Source: Schizochytrium sp. CCTCC M209059
Lineage: Eukaryota > Sar > Bigyra > Thraustochytrida > Thraustochytriidae
Length of the DNA: 64,000 bases
Reading direction: 5' to 3'
Assembly (NCBI GenBank): GCA_000818945.1
Contig: KN805372.1
Span: forward strand, 407,214-471,213
Shown here: positions 38,440-48,676 of the stretch, piece after piece
How the letters are laid out: every line of letters starts with the position of its first letter
How positions within the stretch are numbered: position 1 is the first letter of the stretch
Notes under the pieces: generated by a model
Database searches by the model: none
What the model saw: the letters and a program-made list of their open reading frames with translations, nothing else
Told to the model about the DNA's origin: nothing
Position numbers and translations under genes: made by a program

Positions 38440-41016
38440 ATGGCGGAGGCGCGGCAGGCCACGGACGTGTACTACGTGCAGAAGCGGCACCTGCGCACCC
38501 GGCATGAGGGGTACATCACCCTGACGCTGTCGGTGCCGACCCTGAGCACAGCGGCGGCCCAAGTGGGACTGTTCACGCACAGGCTCAAGTATGCGCTCCT
38601 CAACAGGCTGTGGCCCGCGTCGCCGCTGACGCTGGTCACCGTCATGTCCGGCGTGACGTACATGACCGTCACGGCCAAGGGCGAGTCTTGGGTGCGGTCC
38701 GGATGGCTCGCCGAGGCGCTCTGGCGCGTTGACACCCTCGTAGGCCGCCTCAACCCCCTGCACGCCCGCCTCTCCACCGAGGTGCGGGTGGGCTACCTGG
38801 CGGCCACCGCCGCCTTTGTCGGCATGCTCGGCATCGTCTCCGTAGAGCGTCTCATCCTCCGCTTCCTCCTCAGCTGGCAGGGATGGCTCTTTGGCACCAG
38901 TCCCAAGTGGGTCACCACGATTTGGGGCATTCTTGTCAAGATGCTCACGGGCAGCAAGAACCTCACGTACGCCTTCCACATGAGCCTCCCCACGCTCCCG
39001 GTCCCCAACCTCAAGCGCACCTGCGAGCGCTTCCTCTCCTCGGTGCACGCCCTCTACGACGAAGCCGAGTACGCCAAGATGGAGGAGCTCGTGCGCAAGT
39101 TCCTTGCCAACGAGGGCCCCCGCCTGCAGCGCTACCTCTGGCTCAAGTGGCTTACTAGCTCCAACTACGTGCTCGACTGGTGGGAGCAGTACGTCTACCT
39201 CGCCGGCCGCTCGCCCATTGCCATCAACTCGAACTACTACGCCCTCGACTCCAAGTACCGCCCCACCAACAACCAGCTCGAGCGCGCCGCCAACACGTGT
39301 TACAGCTTTTTGCGCTTCAAGGATCTTGTGGAGAGCGAGACGCTCGAACCCATGACCATCCGCGGCCTCATCCCGCTCTGCATGTCCCAGTACAAGCGCA
39401 TGTTCGGCACGAGCCGCATCCCGGGTCGCGACATGGACGAGCTCCAGCACACGCCCTACTCGCGCTACTTTGTGGTCTGCTGCAAGGGTCTCTTTTACAA
39501 GCTCCCCTGCTACCATGGTGCGACCGGCACCATGCTCAAGCCCTACTCGCCAAAGGAGATCCTCACTCAGCTCGAAATGATTGTCAAGCACGCGAGCCAA
39601 GCCGTCAAGGAGCTCCCCGACCCGGCCAAGTCCTCCTCGAACTCGCCCTTTGGTCTCCGCCGCGGCAACCGCATCCAGTCCTTCGAGGACCTTGTCGTCA
39701 TGGACCAACTTCGCCAGCAGCGCGGTCACGGCGGCCTCAACAACTCGGCTTCGACGACCTCGCTCCAGAACGCTCTCCACGCCGGCAGCGGCAGCAACAC
39801 CGCCTCGTCGACCAAGCAGTCGCGCATCGGACGCAACGTTGCCGCCTTTACGGCGGGTCCGCGCTCGCGCTGGGCCGAAGTACGCGAGCTGTACTTTTCG
39901 GACGGCATTAACCGCAAGAGCCTGGACACCATCGAGAAGGCGGCCTTTGTTCTGCACATCAACGACGTCCAGTTTGACGACCTGTCGGAGAAGGCCCTCT
40001 TTGCCTTTTGCAAGAACCCTTCCAACTGGTATGACAAGTCCATCAACCTTAACGTCTACACGGACGGCTACATGACGATCAACTGCGAGCATGCCTGGGC
40101 CGATGCCCCGGCAATTGCGCACCTGTGGGAGTACAGTCTCCTCTCGGAACTTCAAATGTACGAGAACGGCACGCACGCAGCCGCCCCGGCCCCGGCGACT
40201 GACAAGAAGACCCCGCGCCGCAAGCTTATGCCCCCGACGCTGCTCAAGTTCGCCGTCGACGACGAGCTTCAAATCGCCATCGACCAGGCCCACTTGTTCA
40301 TCGAGGAGCTTGCCGCCGATGTCGACCTCCGTGTCGTCGAGCACCTCGCCTATGGCAAGGGCCTCATCAAGAAGAAGGCTAAATGCTCGCCGGATGGATT
40401 CATTCAAATGGCGCTCCAGGCTACCTACTTTTCGCTCACCAACCGCCTCGACCTCGTGTACGAATCGAGCATGACCCGTCTCTTCCGCGGTGGCCGCACC
40501 GAGACGACGCGCTCGCTCTCTGACTCGTCGGCGGCATTCGTGCACGCCTTTGACGCAGTCCGCAAGGGCAGCAGCGGCGACAAGACCGAGGTCATCAAGC
40601 TCCTTCGCGCTGCCACCACCGAGCACGCCAACCAGAACAAGGAGTGCATGGCCGGCAAGGGTATCGATCGTCATCTCTTTGCCCTCTACGTCGTCTCGCG
40701 CGGCCTCGACGTCGATTCGGAATTCCTCAAGACGGCGCTCAGCATTCCTTGGACGCTCAGTTCCAGCCAGCAGCCGCAGGAGCAGACGGACCTCCGCAAG
40801 ACGCTCAAGCCAGAGATCGCCAAGCGCTTTATTTCCCCCGGTGGCGGCTTTGGCCCCGTTGCCGAGGCCGGCTACGGCATTAGCTACATGTTTGCTTCCG
40901 AGGACCAGTTCTTCTTCCACATTAGCTCCAAAAAATCTGCCGAAGAGACCTCCTCGGATCGTTTCGCTGACGAGCTCATGCGTGTCCTCGATGAGATGTC
41001 CAAGCTCTTTGACTAA
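38440..41016 (+). CDS. Carnitine O-acyltransferase, CPT1-like
   Basis: An 858-residue choline/carnitine acyltransferase, closest in layout to CPT1, which makes acylcarnitine from long-chain acyl-CoA at the mitochondrial outer membrane. Two hydrophobic segments lie near the N-terminus (LTLVTVMSGVTYMTVTA and VGYLAATAAFVGMLGIVSV), the CPT1 pattern. The catalytic His is His551 in INCEHAWADAPAIAHLWEY. Other family blocks are KCSPDGFIQMALQATYF, YESSMTRLFRGGRTETTRS and GGGFGPVAEAGYGISY near the C-terminus. A Ser/Asn-rich insertion (about residues 385-470) is longer than usual. A long frame on the other strand is an antisense shadow. The class is firm; CPT1 rather than CPT2 rests on the two TM segments. 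Confidence 0.92.
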   Translation: MAEARQATDVYYVQKRHLRTRHEGYITLTLSVPTLSTAAAQVGLFTHRLKYALLNRLWPASPLTLVTVMSGVTYMTVTAKGESWVRSGWLAEALWRVDTLVGRLNPLHARLSTEVRVGYLAATAAFVGMLGIVSVERLILRFLLSWQGWLFGTSPKWVTTIWGILVKMLTGSKNLTYAFHMSLPTLPVPNLKRTCERFLSSVHALYDEAEYAKMEELVRKFLANEGPRLQRYLWLKWLTSSNYVLDWWEQYVYLAGRSPIAINSNYYALDSKYRPTNNQLERAANTCYSFLRFKDLVESETLEPMTIRGLIPLCMSQYKRMFGTSRIPGRDMDELQHTPYSRYFVVCCKGLFYKLPCYHGATGTMLKPYSPKEILTQLEMIVKHASQAVKELPDPAKSSSNSPFGLRRGNRIQSFEDLVVMDQLRQQRGHGGLNNSASTTSLQNALHAGSGSNTASSTKQSRIGRNVAAFTAGPRSRWAEVRELYFSDGINRKSLDTIEKAAFVLHINDVQFDDLSEKALFAFCKNPSNWYDKSINLNVYTDGYMTINCEHAWADAPAIAHLWEYSLLSELQMYENGTHAAAPAPATDKKTPRRKLMPPTLLKFAVDDELQIAIDQAHLFIEELAADVDLRVVEHLAYGKGLIKKKAKCSPDGFIQMALQATYFSLTNRLDLVYESSMTRLFRGGRTETTRSLSDSSAAFVHAFDAVRKGSSGDKTEVIKLLRAATTEHANQNKECMAGKGIDRHLFALYVVSRGLDVDSEFLKTALSIPWTLSSSQQPQEQTDLRKTLKPEIAKRFISPGGGFGPVAEAGYGISYMFASEDQFFFHISSKKSAEETSSDRFADELMRVLDEMSKLFD

Positions 41017-41541
41017 ATGTGAGCGCCCAACAAGACAATCACCTCTCCCACCTGAGCCCCTCAACCCCTTCCTCCCCCCCTTCTTCACATAACATATTCA
41101 AAAAAAAGAGAATAGGCGCCGAAAGGAAAGGCATGTGATGCTCGAATCGGTAGTCCTTTTGTGTTCTTCGATTAGTTGTCTTTCTTTCTTGTCGTTCTTC
41201 TTCTTACTTCAATGGCGTCTTCTTGTTCTTGTTCTTTTTCTTCTGCAGCTGCTGTTGCTGCTACTGCTGAATTGCGTCCGTTTTATGGAAGTGCGCGTTC
41301 TCGTTGGTGTCCTGCCCGATTGCCGCAGTCCCGTATATCCTCGACGCGACGCCTCCAATGTCCCCAATGTACATTTGAAACTTGCGCGCGCCAATGCGTA
41401 GGGAGCAGCTGCAGCTACGATGAAGTCTGAAGATGTTTTGTTGAAGGCTGATAATAAACTGTTAAAGGCTGACCGTGCATTGAAGCAAGTGTCTTTATAA
41501 TCATGTAGATGATGCCAGCCTGCTCTATATCACTCCAGCAA
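41017..41541. other. Spacer, no gene seen
   Basis: This is the 3' flank of the acyltransferase with an A-run at 41100-41108 and T/CT-rich sequence at 41178-41275. Small open frames (up to 88 codons) are not convincing. Confidence 0.45.
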
Positions 41542-42501
41542 TTACTTCGCCCATCTAAAAATAAAGGCAGCAATCGACTTGCTCATCTTGAAAATAAAGG
41601 CAGCAAACGGTTCGCCCACCTCCAAAACTTCGGCTGCAAGCTGCTGAATTGCAAGCGCTGTTCCCGCAGAGGCGGTCGAGATAAAGGGCCATGGTGGCCA
41701 CAGCCAGCACAAGGTCGTCGCAAAGGCCACGGTGGCTATAGTCAGCACAAGAAATACGAATTGCCAAAGAGGAGTGACGCTGTATTCGGCCGTAATGTGC
41801 AGCGGCCCTCAAATGCGCAAAAGCTCCTTCTTTAGCGCAATAGAAACCCTGCCGCTCGTGAAGGATATCTTATCTTGGTGTGCTGCCGAAATGATTTTTC
41901 GAGCAACTTGCTGCTGACGAGGTCGGCTACGGTTCGGAAATCGCTAAAGCGGATAATGTCCGATGAGAGCTTCTCAACATGACGCGCAAAAAGACTCGGC
42001 ACAAGCGGAAGCTCTGTCCGTTAGCCCGTGAGCCGGACGATGCAACTGAGGGCCTCGACCCGAGCGGCTCTTGCGGCATTTGCTTTGTTGCGGTCTTGCC
42101 GACCGACTCGTAGACCGCTCCCTTTTGCCTATTTTGGGGAATCTCGCAGCACGACCAAGACGCAAAATTCGCCATTATGCTGCGTTCGGATCCTTTCCAC
42201 TTCAAAATCAGTAGGTATCCGTAATCGCTTCAGCGTCAGCCAAGGAACTGCTGCTCCTGCTACCGCTGCTGTTACTGTCGTCGTCAGTGGCAAAGCTATC
42301 TATCTCGGCGAATAAAGCCGGTTCATTTTTGGCGGCGGCCTCTTCCGAGCCCGACATCGACTCGTGCCTTGCAGTTGGCGTGCGAGAGCGCGTGGTTTTC
42401 CCCATTCGCGTCAGTGTTACACGGTTCTCGAGCTCTCCCGCGTCATCTTTTCGTCCCTCCAGGTCCCTAGGGTTCACTCCATCGCCAAAAAAGCTTTGCA
42501 A
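41542..42501 (-). pseudogene. Decayed gene with C-terminal membrane anchor
   Basis: A run of coding-like segments on the minus strand is broken by frame changes and stops. It begins MQSFFGDGVNPRDLEGR (acidic, Ser-rich head to about 42208), continues in another frame with FEVERIRTQHNGEFCVLVVL, then ARHVEKLSSDIIRFSDF, then RVSIALKKELLRI, an in-frame TGA, and HITAEYSVTPLWQFVFLV followed by a hydrophobic anchor and the end IFRWAK. At least two frame changes and three or more stops occur. I do not recognise the family. The C-terminal hydrophobic stretch suggests a tail-anchored membrane protein. Multiple exons are an alternative, but I find no good splice sites. Confidence 0.45.
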
Positions 42502-43324
42502 GTCGTCCGAAAAGGTTCTTCTCCGCGGACATCTCAGACGAGCCAGCGCGACTCGATCTCACTGTCAGGTCAGGCGGGGCACGGGCACTCTCTCCGAGGG
42601 GGACAATTGCCTGCTGTGATGAAGACCCGCCAGGCCGGCGTCCCGAGCCGAGGCTCGCAGGTCCCGGCCCTTTCGTTGGTTCCTGACGATCCCCTCGAAG
42701 ACCAAAGCAGGCCCGTCGAGCGTCCCTGCATCGTCCTCTCGCACTTGTCGCTCGCCTGCTTGCTCTCATTTTTGCTTTATACTTGCTTCACTGTCAAGTT
42801 ATCGCGATTTATTCCAGCACGTGCACGCGCTGCGCGCGTGCTGCACAGAAAGTATAGTAGTAAGTTGGAGTGGATACAGTACAGTATAGGAAATAGCGCT
42901 CAGTGTAAATGAGCTAGAGGCACTTGCAAAGCGAGCGAGTGAAAAGGAATGGTGTGCACTCGTCGTTCTCCTTTTTGTCAATGTTGTTGCTGCTGTTTTT
43001 ATAGTTGATAATAAGGTTGTTGGGCAGCGCGTGCACGAGCGCAAACAATAAATAGTAAAGCAAGCACGCAAGCAAGCAAACAAACATGCATGCACGCACG
43101 CAAGCAAAGCCCCAACTCCGCGCGGGTGGGTACGTACGCAGGTACCAGCACGAGCTGGGGCCGCCCGTCGGTCGTTCGGTCGGTCGGTCGGTCGCAGCCG
43201 CGCGAAGGCGAGGCGGGGAGAAAGGGCGGAGTGTTGGCTTCGGGGCGAGCGAGCGTCCCGAACGAAGGTGGGTAGGCTAGGCTAGGTCCCGCGAGAAGGT
43301 GAGGGTCCTGGGGTAACGCGCAGA
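42502..43324. other. Spacer with GTCG/GGTC repeats
   Basis: This is 823 bp upstream of the C2 protein. It has CAAGCAAGCAAACAAACATGCATGC-type runs at about 43071-43110 and a GGTC tract at about 43166-43192. No gene is seen. Confidence 0.5.
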
Positions 43325-45571
43325 ATGGAGCGCCTGTCGAGCCTGTCGAGCTGGTTCTCGACGTCTGAAGAAGATGCACGCGCGTCGAAGCGCAGGAGCA
43401 AGCGACGCAGCAAGCGACGCAGCGCGCAGTATGTGCCAGGCGTGAAGATCCTCCTGGACCGTGCCGAGAACCTCAACTCCGCCGACAGCAATGGACTCTC
43501 CGATCCGTATGTCGTCTTCCGCATCGGAAAGCTGAGCAAGTACAAGAGCAGCGTCATCAAGAAGACGCTCGACCCGACGTGGATGGAAGAGTTTTTCATG
43601 CCTTGTCCTGACCACACGGCTTTGCCTCTTCGAATCGAAGTGCGCGACAAGGATGCGCTAAGCTCGGACTTTCTTGGCGAAGCGTCAATTGACATTTCGA
43701 TGCTCGAAATGGGGGAGTCCGCCACCACCTTTGAGGTAGAGCTCGAAGACGACGGTCACCCGGCAGGTTTAATCGTTCTCAAAATCGAGCGCGATGAGCA
43801 GAAACTTGACAATATCCGAAACAAGGGTAAGGTGAGTCGCTGGGCGATTCCCACGGGCGAGCGCAGAGTCGTGGTGGAACTCATCCAGGCGCGCGAGATC
43901 CTCGCAGGGGACTCGAACGGATACAGCGACGGCTACTGCACACTGAAATTGAACAAGGTCAAGCACAAGTCACGCGTGATCAAGCGCAACTTGAACCCCA
44001 AGTGGCGTGAGCGCTTCGAGTTTCCCCTCGGTCCAGACGAAGATACTACTCTGAAGGTAAAAGTCTATGACCATGACTACCTGAGCCGGGATGACGCGCT
44101 CGGTAGCTTTGACGTCGACCTTGATGATTTGCAGCCCAAAATTGTCAACGACCGCTGGTACGCCATTTCGCACAAAGGCCGCCCCGCTGGACATGTGCAC
44201 ATGCTCATCACCGTTATCGACCTGGACGAGCTCGAGCTCACGCCCGAGCAGCGCGAGGAAATGGTCGGTAGCGTTCGCGTGCACTGCGTCAAGGCAAACA
44301 ACCTGCGGTCCGCAGACATGAACGGGTTCTCTGATCCCTATGTGGAAATCAGTCTCGGCAACGCGCGGCTGCGCACACCGACGATTCGCAAGAACCTAAA
44401 TCCTATCTGGGACACGGTTCTCGAGCTCCCGGCCAAGGACATCTTCTCGTGCCTTGAAATCGATGTCTGGGACGAGGATCGCGGATCCAAGCCGGACCAT
44501 CTCGGCTCGATTCAGGTGCCGCTCTTGGACATTCGCAACGGGCAGACCGAATGGTTTGCGCTCAAGTCTCCCGACCTGCTTCGCAAGGGCCAAGGCGAGA
44601 TCCAGCTTGCCTTGGATCTCCAATACCAGGTGCCTCAGGCCTACCTTGGTCTCATCAAGCGTAAGGACGTTGATTACATGGAGAAAAAGCCACCTTTTAG
44701 CGTGCGCCGCCTCCGCAACGCTATCAATCGTCTCAACGCAAGCGGTCTTATTGCCCTGGATGGTCTCCTTATGGTAAACAATGTCTGGCACTGGGAGTAC
44801 GGTCCCTGGCCGAGTTTTGCGGGCATTTTGGTTACGATTATCACGTGCCTGTTCTTCCGGCCGTTTATGGTTCCTGTCGCAATCGCGGCTGCCATCTCGG
44901 TGCAACGCTTTACAAACTACCAAGGTCGCGACGTCATTGTTGACGAGCGCGGTCTCGTGGTCACCTCCTTTGACGAGCGCGGAATGGCCACGTCGGAAGA
45001 GACGGACCACATGATCATTGGCAACTTTGACGAGCTCGGGGTCGATGATAGCCTCGACGATGACATGCTCAGCGAGGAAGAGGAGGATCAGGCCAACGAG
45101 GAGGATGAGATCAGCGGCTCAGCTCCAAAATCCTCGCAAAAGAAGAAAAAAAGAGGGCCTCGCAAGGGCCTCATGGACCAAGTGCGCATGCTCCGGAGCA
45201 TTGGCCAGGAGGTCCAGGCCAATCTGGAATTCGTGGCTTCCATGTCAGAGCGCGTTCGTAACCTCTTCAACTGGTCTGTGCCCCTGGCGACGGAGCTCGT
45301 TATGGTCGGCCTCGTCCTGCTTTCCGTGATCACATACATTGTGCCATGGAATATCCTTCTCATGTTTTACGTGCTTTTCAAGTTTGCCAAGAATGCCTAT
45401 CGCAAGTACGTCAAGGCGCGTAGCAAGTTCCACCAGCCGATCATCGAGGCGATCGAGCTTCTCAAACGGATCCCGTCCGATATTGAAAAGGTGAAGCGTC
45501 AGCGTATTGTGACAGAGGATATGACTGTGAAGAAGTCACCTCGACTCTTTTCACCCTTTCTTCGCCGCTAG
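43325..45571 (+). CDS. Three-C2-domain membrane protein, MCTP/synaptotagmin-like
   Basis: A 748-residue protein with a basic head (SKRRSKRRSKRRS), three C2 domains and a membrane-spanning C-terminus, the order seen in MCTP proteins that tether membranes at contact sites. C2A lies at about 38-130 (ADSNGLSDPYVVFRIG... and VRDKDALSSDFLG), C2B at about 180-275 (DSNGYSDGYCTLKLN, YDHDYLSRDDALG), and C2C at about 316-410 (DMNGFSDPYVEISLG, WDEDRGSKPDHLG). Each keeps most Asp residues of the Ca2+ loops. Hydrophobic segments lie at about 496-525 and 653-690. Between them is an acidic linker with a Lys-rich patch (KKKKRG). The C-terminal helices are amphipathic. It converges with the RGS gene. Confidence 0.85.
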   Translation: MERLSSLSSWFSTSEEDARASKRRSKRRSKRRSAQYVPGVKILLDRAENLNSADSNGLSDPYVVFRIGKLSKYKSSVIKKTLDPTWMEEFFMPCPDHTALPLRIEVRDKDALSSDFLGEASIDISMLEMGESATTFEVELEDDGHPAGLIVLKIERDEQKLDNIRNKGKVSRWAIPTGERRVVVELIQAREILAGDSNGYSDGYCTLKLNKVKHKSRVIKRNLNPKWRERFEFPLGPDEDTTLKVKVYDHDYLSRDDALGSFDVDLDDLQPKIVNDRWYAISHKGRPAGHVHMLITVIDLDELELTPEQREEMVGSVRVHCVKANNLRSADMNGFSDPYVEISLGNARLRTPTIRKNLNPIWDTVLELPAKDIFSCLEIDVWDEDRGSKPDHLGSIQVPLLDIRNGQTEWFALKSPDLLRKGQGEIQLALDLQYQVPQAYLGLIKRKDVDYMEKKPPFSVRRLRNAINRLNASGLIALDGLLMVNNVWHWEYGPWPSFAGILVTIITCLFFRPFMVPVAIAAAISVQRFTNYQGRDVIVDERGLVVTSFDERGMATSEETDHMIIGNFDELGVDDSLDDDMLSEEEEDQANEEDEISGSAPKSSQKKKKRGPRKGLMDQVRMLRSIGQEVQANLEFVASMSERVRNLFNWSVPLATELVMVGLVLLSVITYIVPWNILLMFYVLFKFAKNAYRKYVKARSKFHQPIIEAIELLKRIPSDIEKVKRQRIVTEDMTVKKSPRLFSPFLRR

Positions 45572-45854
45572 TCCCGAAGGTCTGTCTGCTCACGAAGCCG
45601 CCAACCAGAGATGATTATTCCTTTCCTATCGTTGTTCATTTTCCCTGACATTTTGATCTCTTGTTTATGATGCGAAGGTGGTGGGCATAGATTCTGATTG
45701 ATTACTTTCCCTCACGAATCCGCATAGACGCCTTCGGCTACATTACCGTGACTACCTACAGAAAACAAAACAAAACAAAAAGAAATCCATCATCAAGTGA
45801 GTTAGTAGTGAGTACAATTCGCTTTGAGCCCGCCTCAGGATGACGCAGCTAGAG
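45572..45854. other. Convergent 3' spacer
   Basis: A 283-bp spacer between the C2 protein and the 7TM-RGS gene, including an AAAAC/CAAAA repeat at about 45762-45782. No gene is seen. Confidence 0.4.
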
Positions 45855-47390
45855 CTAGCGGGCGCCTCTCGCCTTGTCAAGCCCGGCCTGTGCCTTTTGC
45901 ACGGCCATGGTAGCTGCTGCTTTAAAGCCCTGCTCCTCGTCGTCCTTTGGCGTTTCAGCGTGCGGATCAACGAGGCGAACGCTAGAATTAACCAAGCGGC
46001 TGCTCGGCATGAAGAGTGGCAAAAGAGCCTTGGTGAAGACTTGGTCCTCGAGCTCGTCGAGGAGCTCGTCAAAGAGGTTGTCACGCGTTCCGCGCGCCCC
46101 GTGCAAAGCAATTCGCACACGCTGAATCTTTTCCATGCTCAAGTTGAGCGAAATGATGGAGTCATCGGCGAGGAAGACATCGTGGATCTGCTTTGCACGC
46201 TGCAGCGCTTCGCGGCCCGCGGCGCGCTCGTGCGCATTCTTGAACTTGCCCGTAGCCTCGAGGAATGCAATTGTTTCTGGAAAGAAGGCGCCCTCCACAA
46301 AGAGCTCAAAGTCGTCCTTGAGGTCCTGATTTTGGTCAATGTCATTCAGCGTGATCGCACCCGCGCGCAGGCGATATGTGTAAAAGACCTGCAAAGGGCA
46401 TTGTACTGCAAAGAGAACTAGAAGCGCGACGGCGCCAACGTGGGTCCAGTCAAAATCCCCAGAGGCGCGTAGGTGGCCTGGGTCAATGTAGCTCAATGCA
46501 AGCGAAGAGCCAAAGACACACATGCATAGCCAGCAAAAGCGAATATCGCGCAGCAGATGGAGTGGGTCAGGCGCGTTGCGCAGCCAAAAGAGAGCAATGA
46601 GCCCAAGTGACGCAAAGACGACCGCCTGGATGAGCACTGGTTCGAGGATGTCATCGTCCAAGCCACAACCGTAGCAGTCCTTGCCAAAAGGTCCATCCTT
46701 GGAGCCCGAGCGCACGGCAGCGATGAGCATACCGGGGGCGCTGAAGATTGCAGTCACAAGAAGACCCATTGCGTCAGATTGCGCAAAGTAGGCGGCACGA
46801 ATTTCCTCGAGCACGGACTCGTCGTGAACTACCTTGTCCAGTTTAGAGTCTTCGCGCTCAAAAACGTTACCCTCGTGGTCCATTTTCACGTCAATGCCGA
46901 CCTGGATCTCGGAGCGGCCGCGGGTGCATCGATACGGCGAAAGGTAAGCACCGATGAGTATGAGAAGGCCTGGACGTCGAAACATGTGCGCTCGACCCCC
47001 AAGCTCGACGCCGACGAGCTCGTCTTGCAGCAGGGCAGCAAATGTGGCGCGGTTTTTGAATGCGTACATGCGCGCTACGGTGGGGCCCATGCCGAGCGGC
47101 ACAAGCAAGAGCGTGAGCCACAGAAAGGCGTCGCAAGGAACATCGTCCGGCCCAAAGATGAGAAAGAGTTCGGACCAGACGAGGCATGCGCAGAGCCCAA
47201 TCGTGGAGAGGACAATGAGGCCGAAGTTTCGCTTGCGCAGCAGCGGGTGCGAGCGTCGCTTTACCCACCAAGCGAGTCCGGCGGCAAAGAATACCACCCC
47301 AAGCACGAACACCAAGAGGCCGATCTTGCGGTTGTCAGAGTTTAGATCTCTGTCTGGTTGCGGACAAACGTCCGCCGCACTGTCGCCCAT
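45855..47390 (-). CDS. Seven-transmembrane protein with RGS domain
   Basis: A 511-residue protein (start 47390, MGDSAADVC; the frame upstream is Arg/Ala leader). Seven hydrophobic helices come first: IGLLVFVLGVVFFAAGLAWW, LIVLSTIGLCACLVWSELF, FLWLTLLLVPLGMGPTVA, LLVTAIFSAPGMLIAAV, LIQAVVFASLGLIALFW, FCWLCMCVFGSSLALSY and VGAVALLVLFAVQCPLQVF. An RGS domain follows at about 350-470: FELFVEGAFFPETIAFLEATG, then AKQIHDVFLADDSIISLNLS and a terminal helix with DELEDQVFTKALLPLF. RGS domains speed GTP hydrolysis by G-alpha; a 7TM-RGS fusion resembles plant AtRGS1 and some protist receptors. It would act at a membrane in G-protein signalling. Ligand unknown. Confidence 0.85.
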   Translation of the reverse strand: MGDSAADVCPQPDRDLNSDNRKIGLLVFVLGVVFFAAGLAWWVKRRSHPLLRKRNFGLIVLSTIGLCACLVWSELFLIFGPDDVPCDAFLWLTLLLVPLGMGPTVARMYAFKNRATFAALLQDELVGVELGGRAHMFRRPGLLILIGAYLSPYRCTRGRSEIQVGIDVKMDHEGNVFEREDSKLDKVVHDESVLEEIRAAYFAQSDAMGLLVTAIFSAPGMLIAAVRSGSKDGPFGKDCYGCGLDDDILEPVLIQAVVFASLGLIALFWLRNAPDPLHLLRDIRFCWLCMCVFGSSLALSYIDPGHLRASGDFDWTHVGAVALLVLFAVQCPLQVFYTYRLRAGAITLNDIDQNQDLKDDFELFVEGAFFPETIAFLEATGKFKNAHERAAGREALQRAKQIHDVFLADDSIISLNLSMEKIQRVRIALHGARGTRDNLFDELLDELEDQVFTKALLPLFMPSSRLVNSSVRLVDPHAETPKDDEEQGFKAAATMAVQKAQAGLDKARGAR

Positions 47391-47795
47391 CCTGGCGCCG
47401 CGCAAAGGGAAGGCTTGCTCGCGCGCGCGCGCGCGCGCTACGGACCTTGTACACCCCCGTGCGAAGGAGCGTACGCCCACGCACAAGCAAGACAATCGCT
47501 CGCGTTTACTTGCGACTTACTCGCGGCACGTGCCAAAAGGCTCGCTCGCGCGCGACTGACAAAGAAGGTGCAAATGCACGGATAGATCAGAGCTCGAAAC
47601 GCGCACCTCTGGTTAGCAGATTGCGAACAACATGCCATCGAGCTATGACTGAAAGCGCACGCGCTCGCGGCACTGGCGTCCTGCCTGAGGATGGCGTCGG
47701 TGCGCCTTTCCTGGTGCCTGTACTGGACGAGGAGCTCGCAGGCGTGGAAGAGTGAGACGAAGAGAAGCTGGCAGCCAAGGTTATTCGTCCTAGGA
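47391..47795. other. Spacer with CG dinucleotide run
   Basis: This is 405 bp at the 5' side of the RGS gene. It has a (GC)n run at about 47421-47440 and a GAGCTCGC-type motif at 47731-47738. No gene is seen. Confidence 0.45.
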
Positions 47796-48627
47796 TCAAG
47801 CGGAAGGCTGTTTTATTTCAAAATAAAGGTCCAAAGGATCTTGCGGTTCGTTCGAGTTTCTGCTGCGGCGTCTTGATCTGGTCCCGGCAAGAGCGTCAGC
47901 GATAGCCTTGGAGATATGAGGGATGAATGCGTCGTCATCCCAATGTACAAGATCATGGCACCCTTTGCAAAATGCAGGGGCAATTCCATACCGCGGGATG
48001 TCCTCGCTGTTGTGCGAACGCCAGAGCTGCAGGTACACCTTCACAGTGTGGTGGTCTCTTGCATAGCCATAAACTTCCGCGTGATCCGTACCCGCGTCTG
48101 GAAATTCGGCGTTGTCTTCTACACATGCAAATTCCATGTACTCGGAGGGGAGCGCATGTAGATGAGAGCGCCACGCCTGACGACATCCAAGGGGAACTGT
48201 AACAGAAACTACCTGCCTGACTTCCTCCGGCGTCGCGTAGACGTTTTGACATTGGGTGCTGCGAAATGATGCACAACTTGTGCTCGATCAGCCGGAATTT
48301 GGCACAAGTCGTAGACTGTGTAATCGCAACGCACGTGCATAAAGGAACAAGAGTCTTCGTAGAAAGTATCGCGCAAATCGGGTTCACAAGAGGGGCCTTT
48401 GCAAGCGCATTACCCAAGGGCGCTCTTATCACATAGTGCCTGACGAGCGCAGCCGCACTGTAAGGCACAGACGGCTCTTTGGCGGTCCTCGATTTCACAA
48501 GACTCGTGGGTGGCGTCGACGCACAAAGTACTGACGCAGCTCATCACTTCTTTTCAAAGCGGCATTTACGTGCACACGCCGGCCCCGTAGCCAAAACTAG
48601 AACAGAGGAGGCCACAGAGGGAGTCAT
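47796..48627 (-). pseudogene. Cys-rich secreted-type protein, broken by three lesions
   Basis: On the minus strand from an ATG at 48627 there is a hydrophobic leader (MTPSVASSVLVLATGPACA), a possible signal peptide, then Cys-rich segments (CEIEDRQRAVCALQCGCARQ; CACKGPSCEPDL; DSCSFMHVRCDYTVYDLC) and a long C-terminal part (VYATPEEVRQVVSVTV, EYMEFACVEDNAEFPDAGTD, YGIAPAFCKGCHDLVHWDDD) ending IKQPSA. The segments lie in different frames: a one-base shift at the A-run at about 48550-48555, an in-frame TAA at 48410-48412, and a one-base shift at the A-run at 48244-48247. The downstream 113-codon frame (47796-48137) could be expressed alone. I recognise no family. Sequencing error is possible for the two shifts. 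Confidence 0.5.
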
Positions 48628-48676
48628 CCTCCTGGAAATTGCCAAGAGGGGCTGCAATTAGATCCACTGTCAACGA

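Noticed and set aside
37762..41088. Minus-strand frame of 1108 codons
   Set aside because: It is the exact antisense of the CPT1-like gene. High GC at third positions keeps the opposite frame open; its composition (Val/Leu/Arg/Gly) shows no domain.
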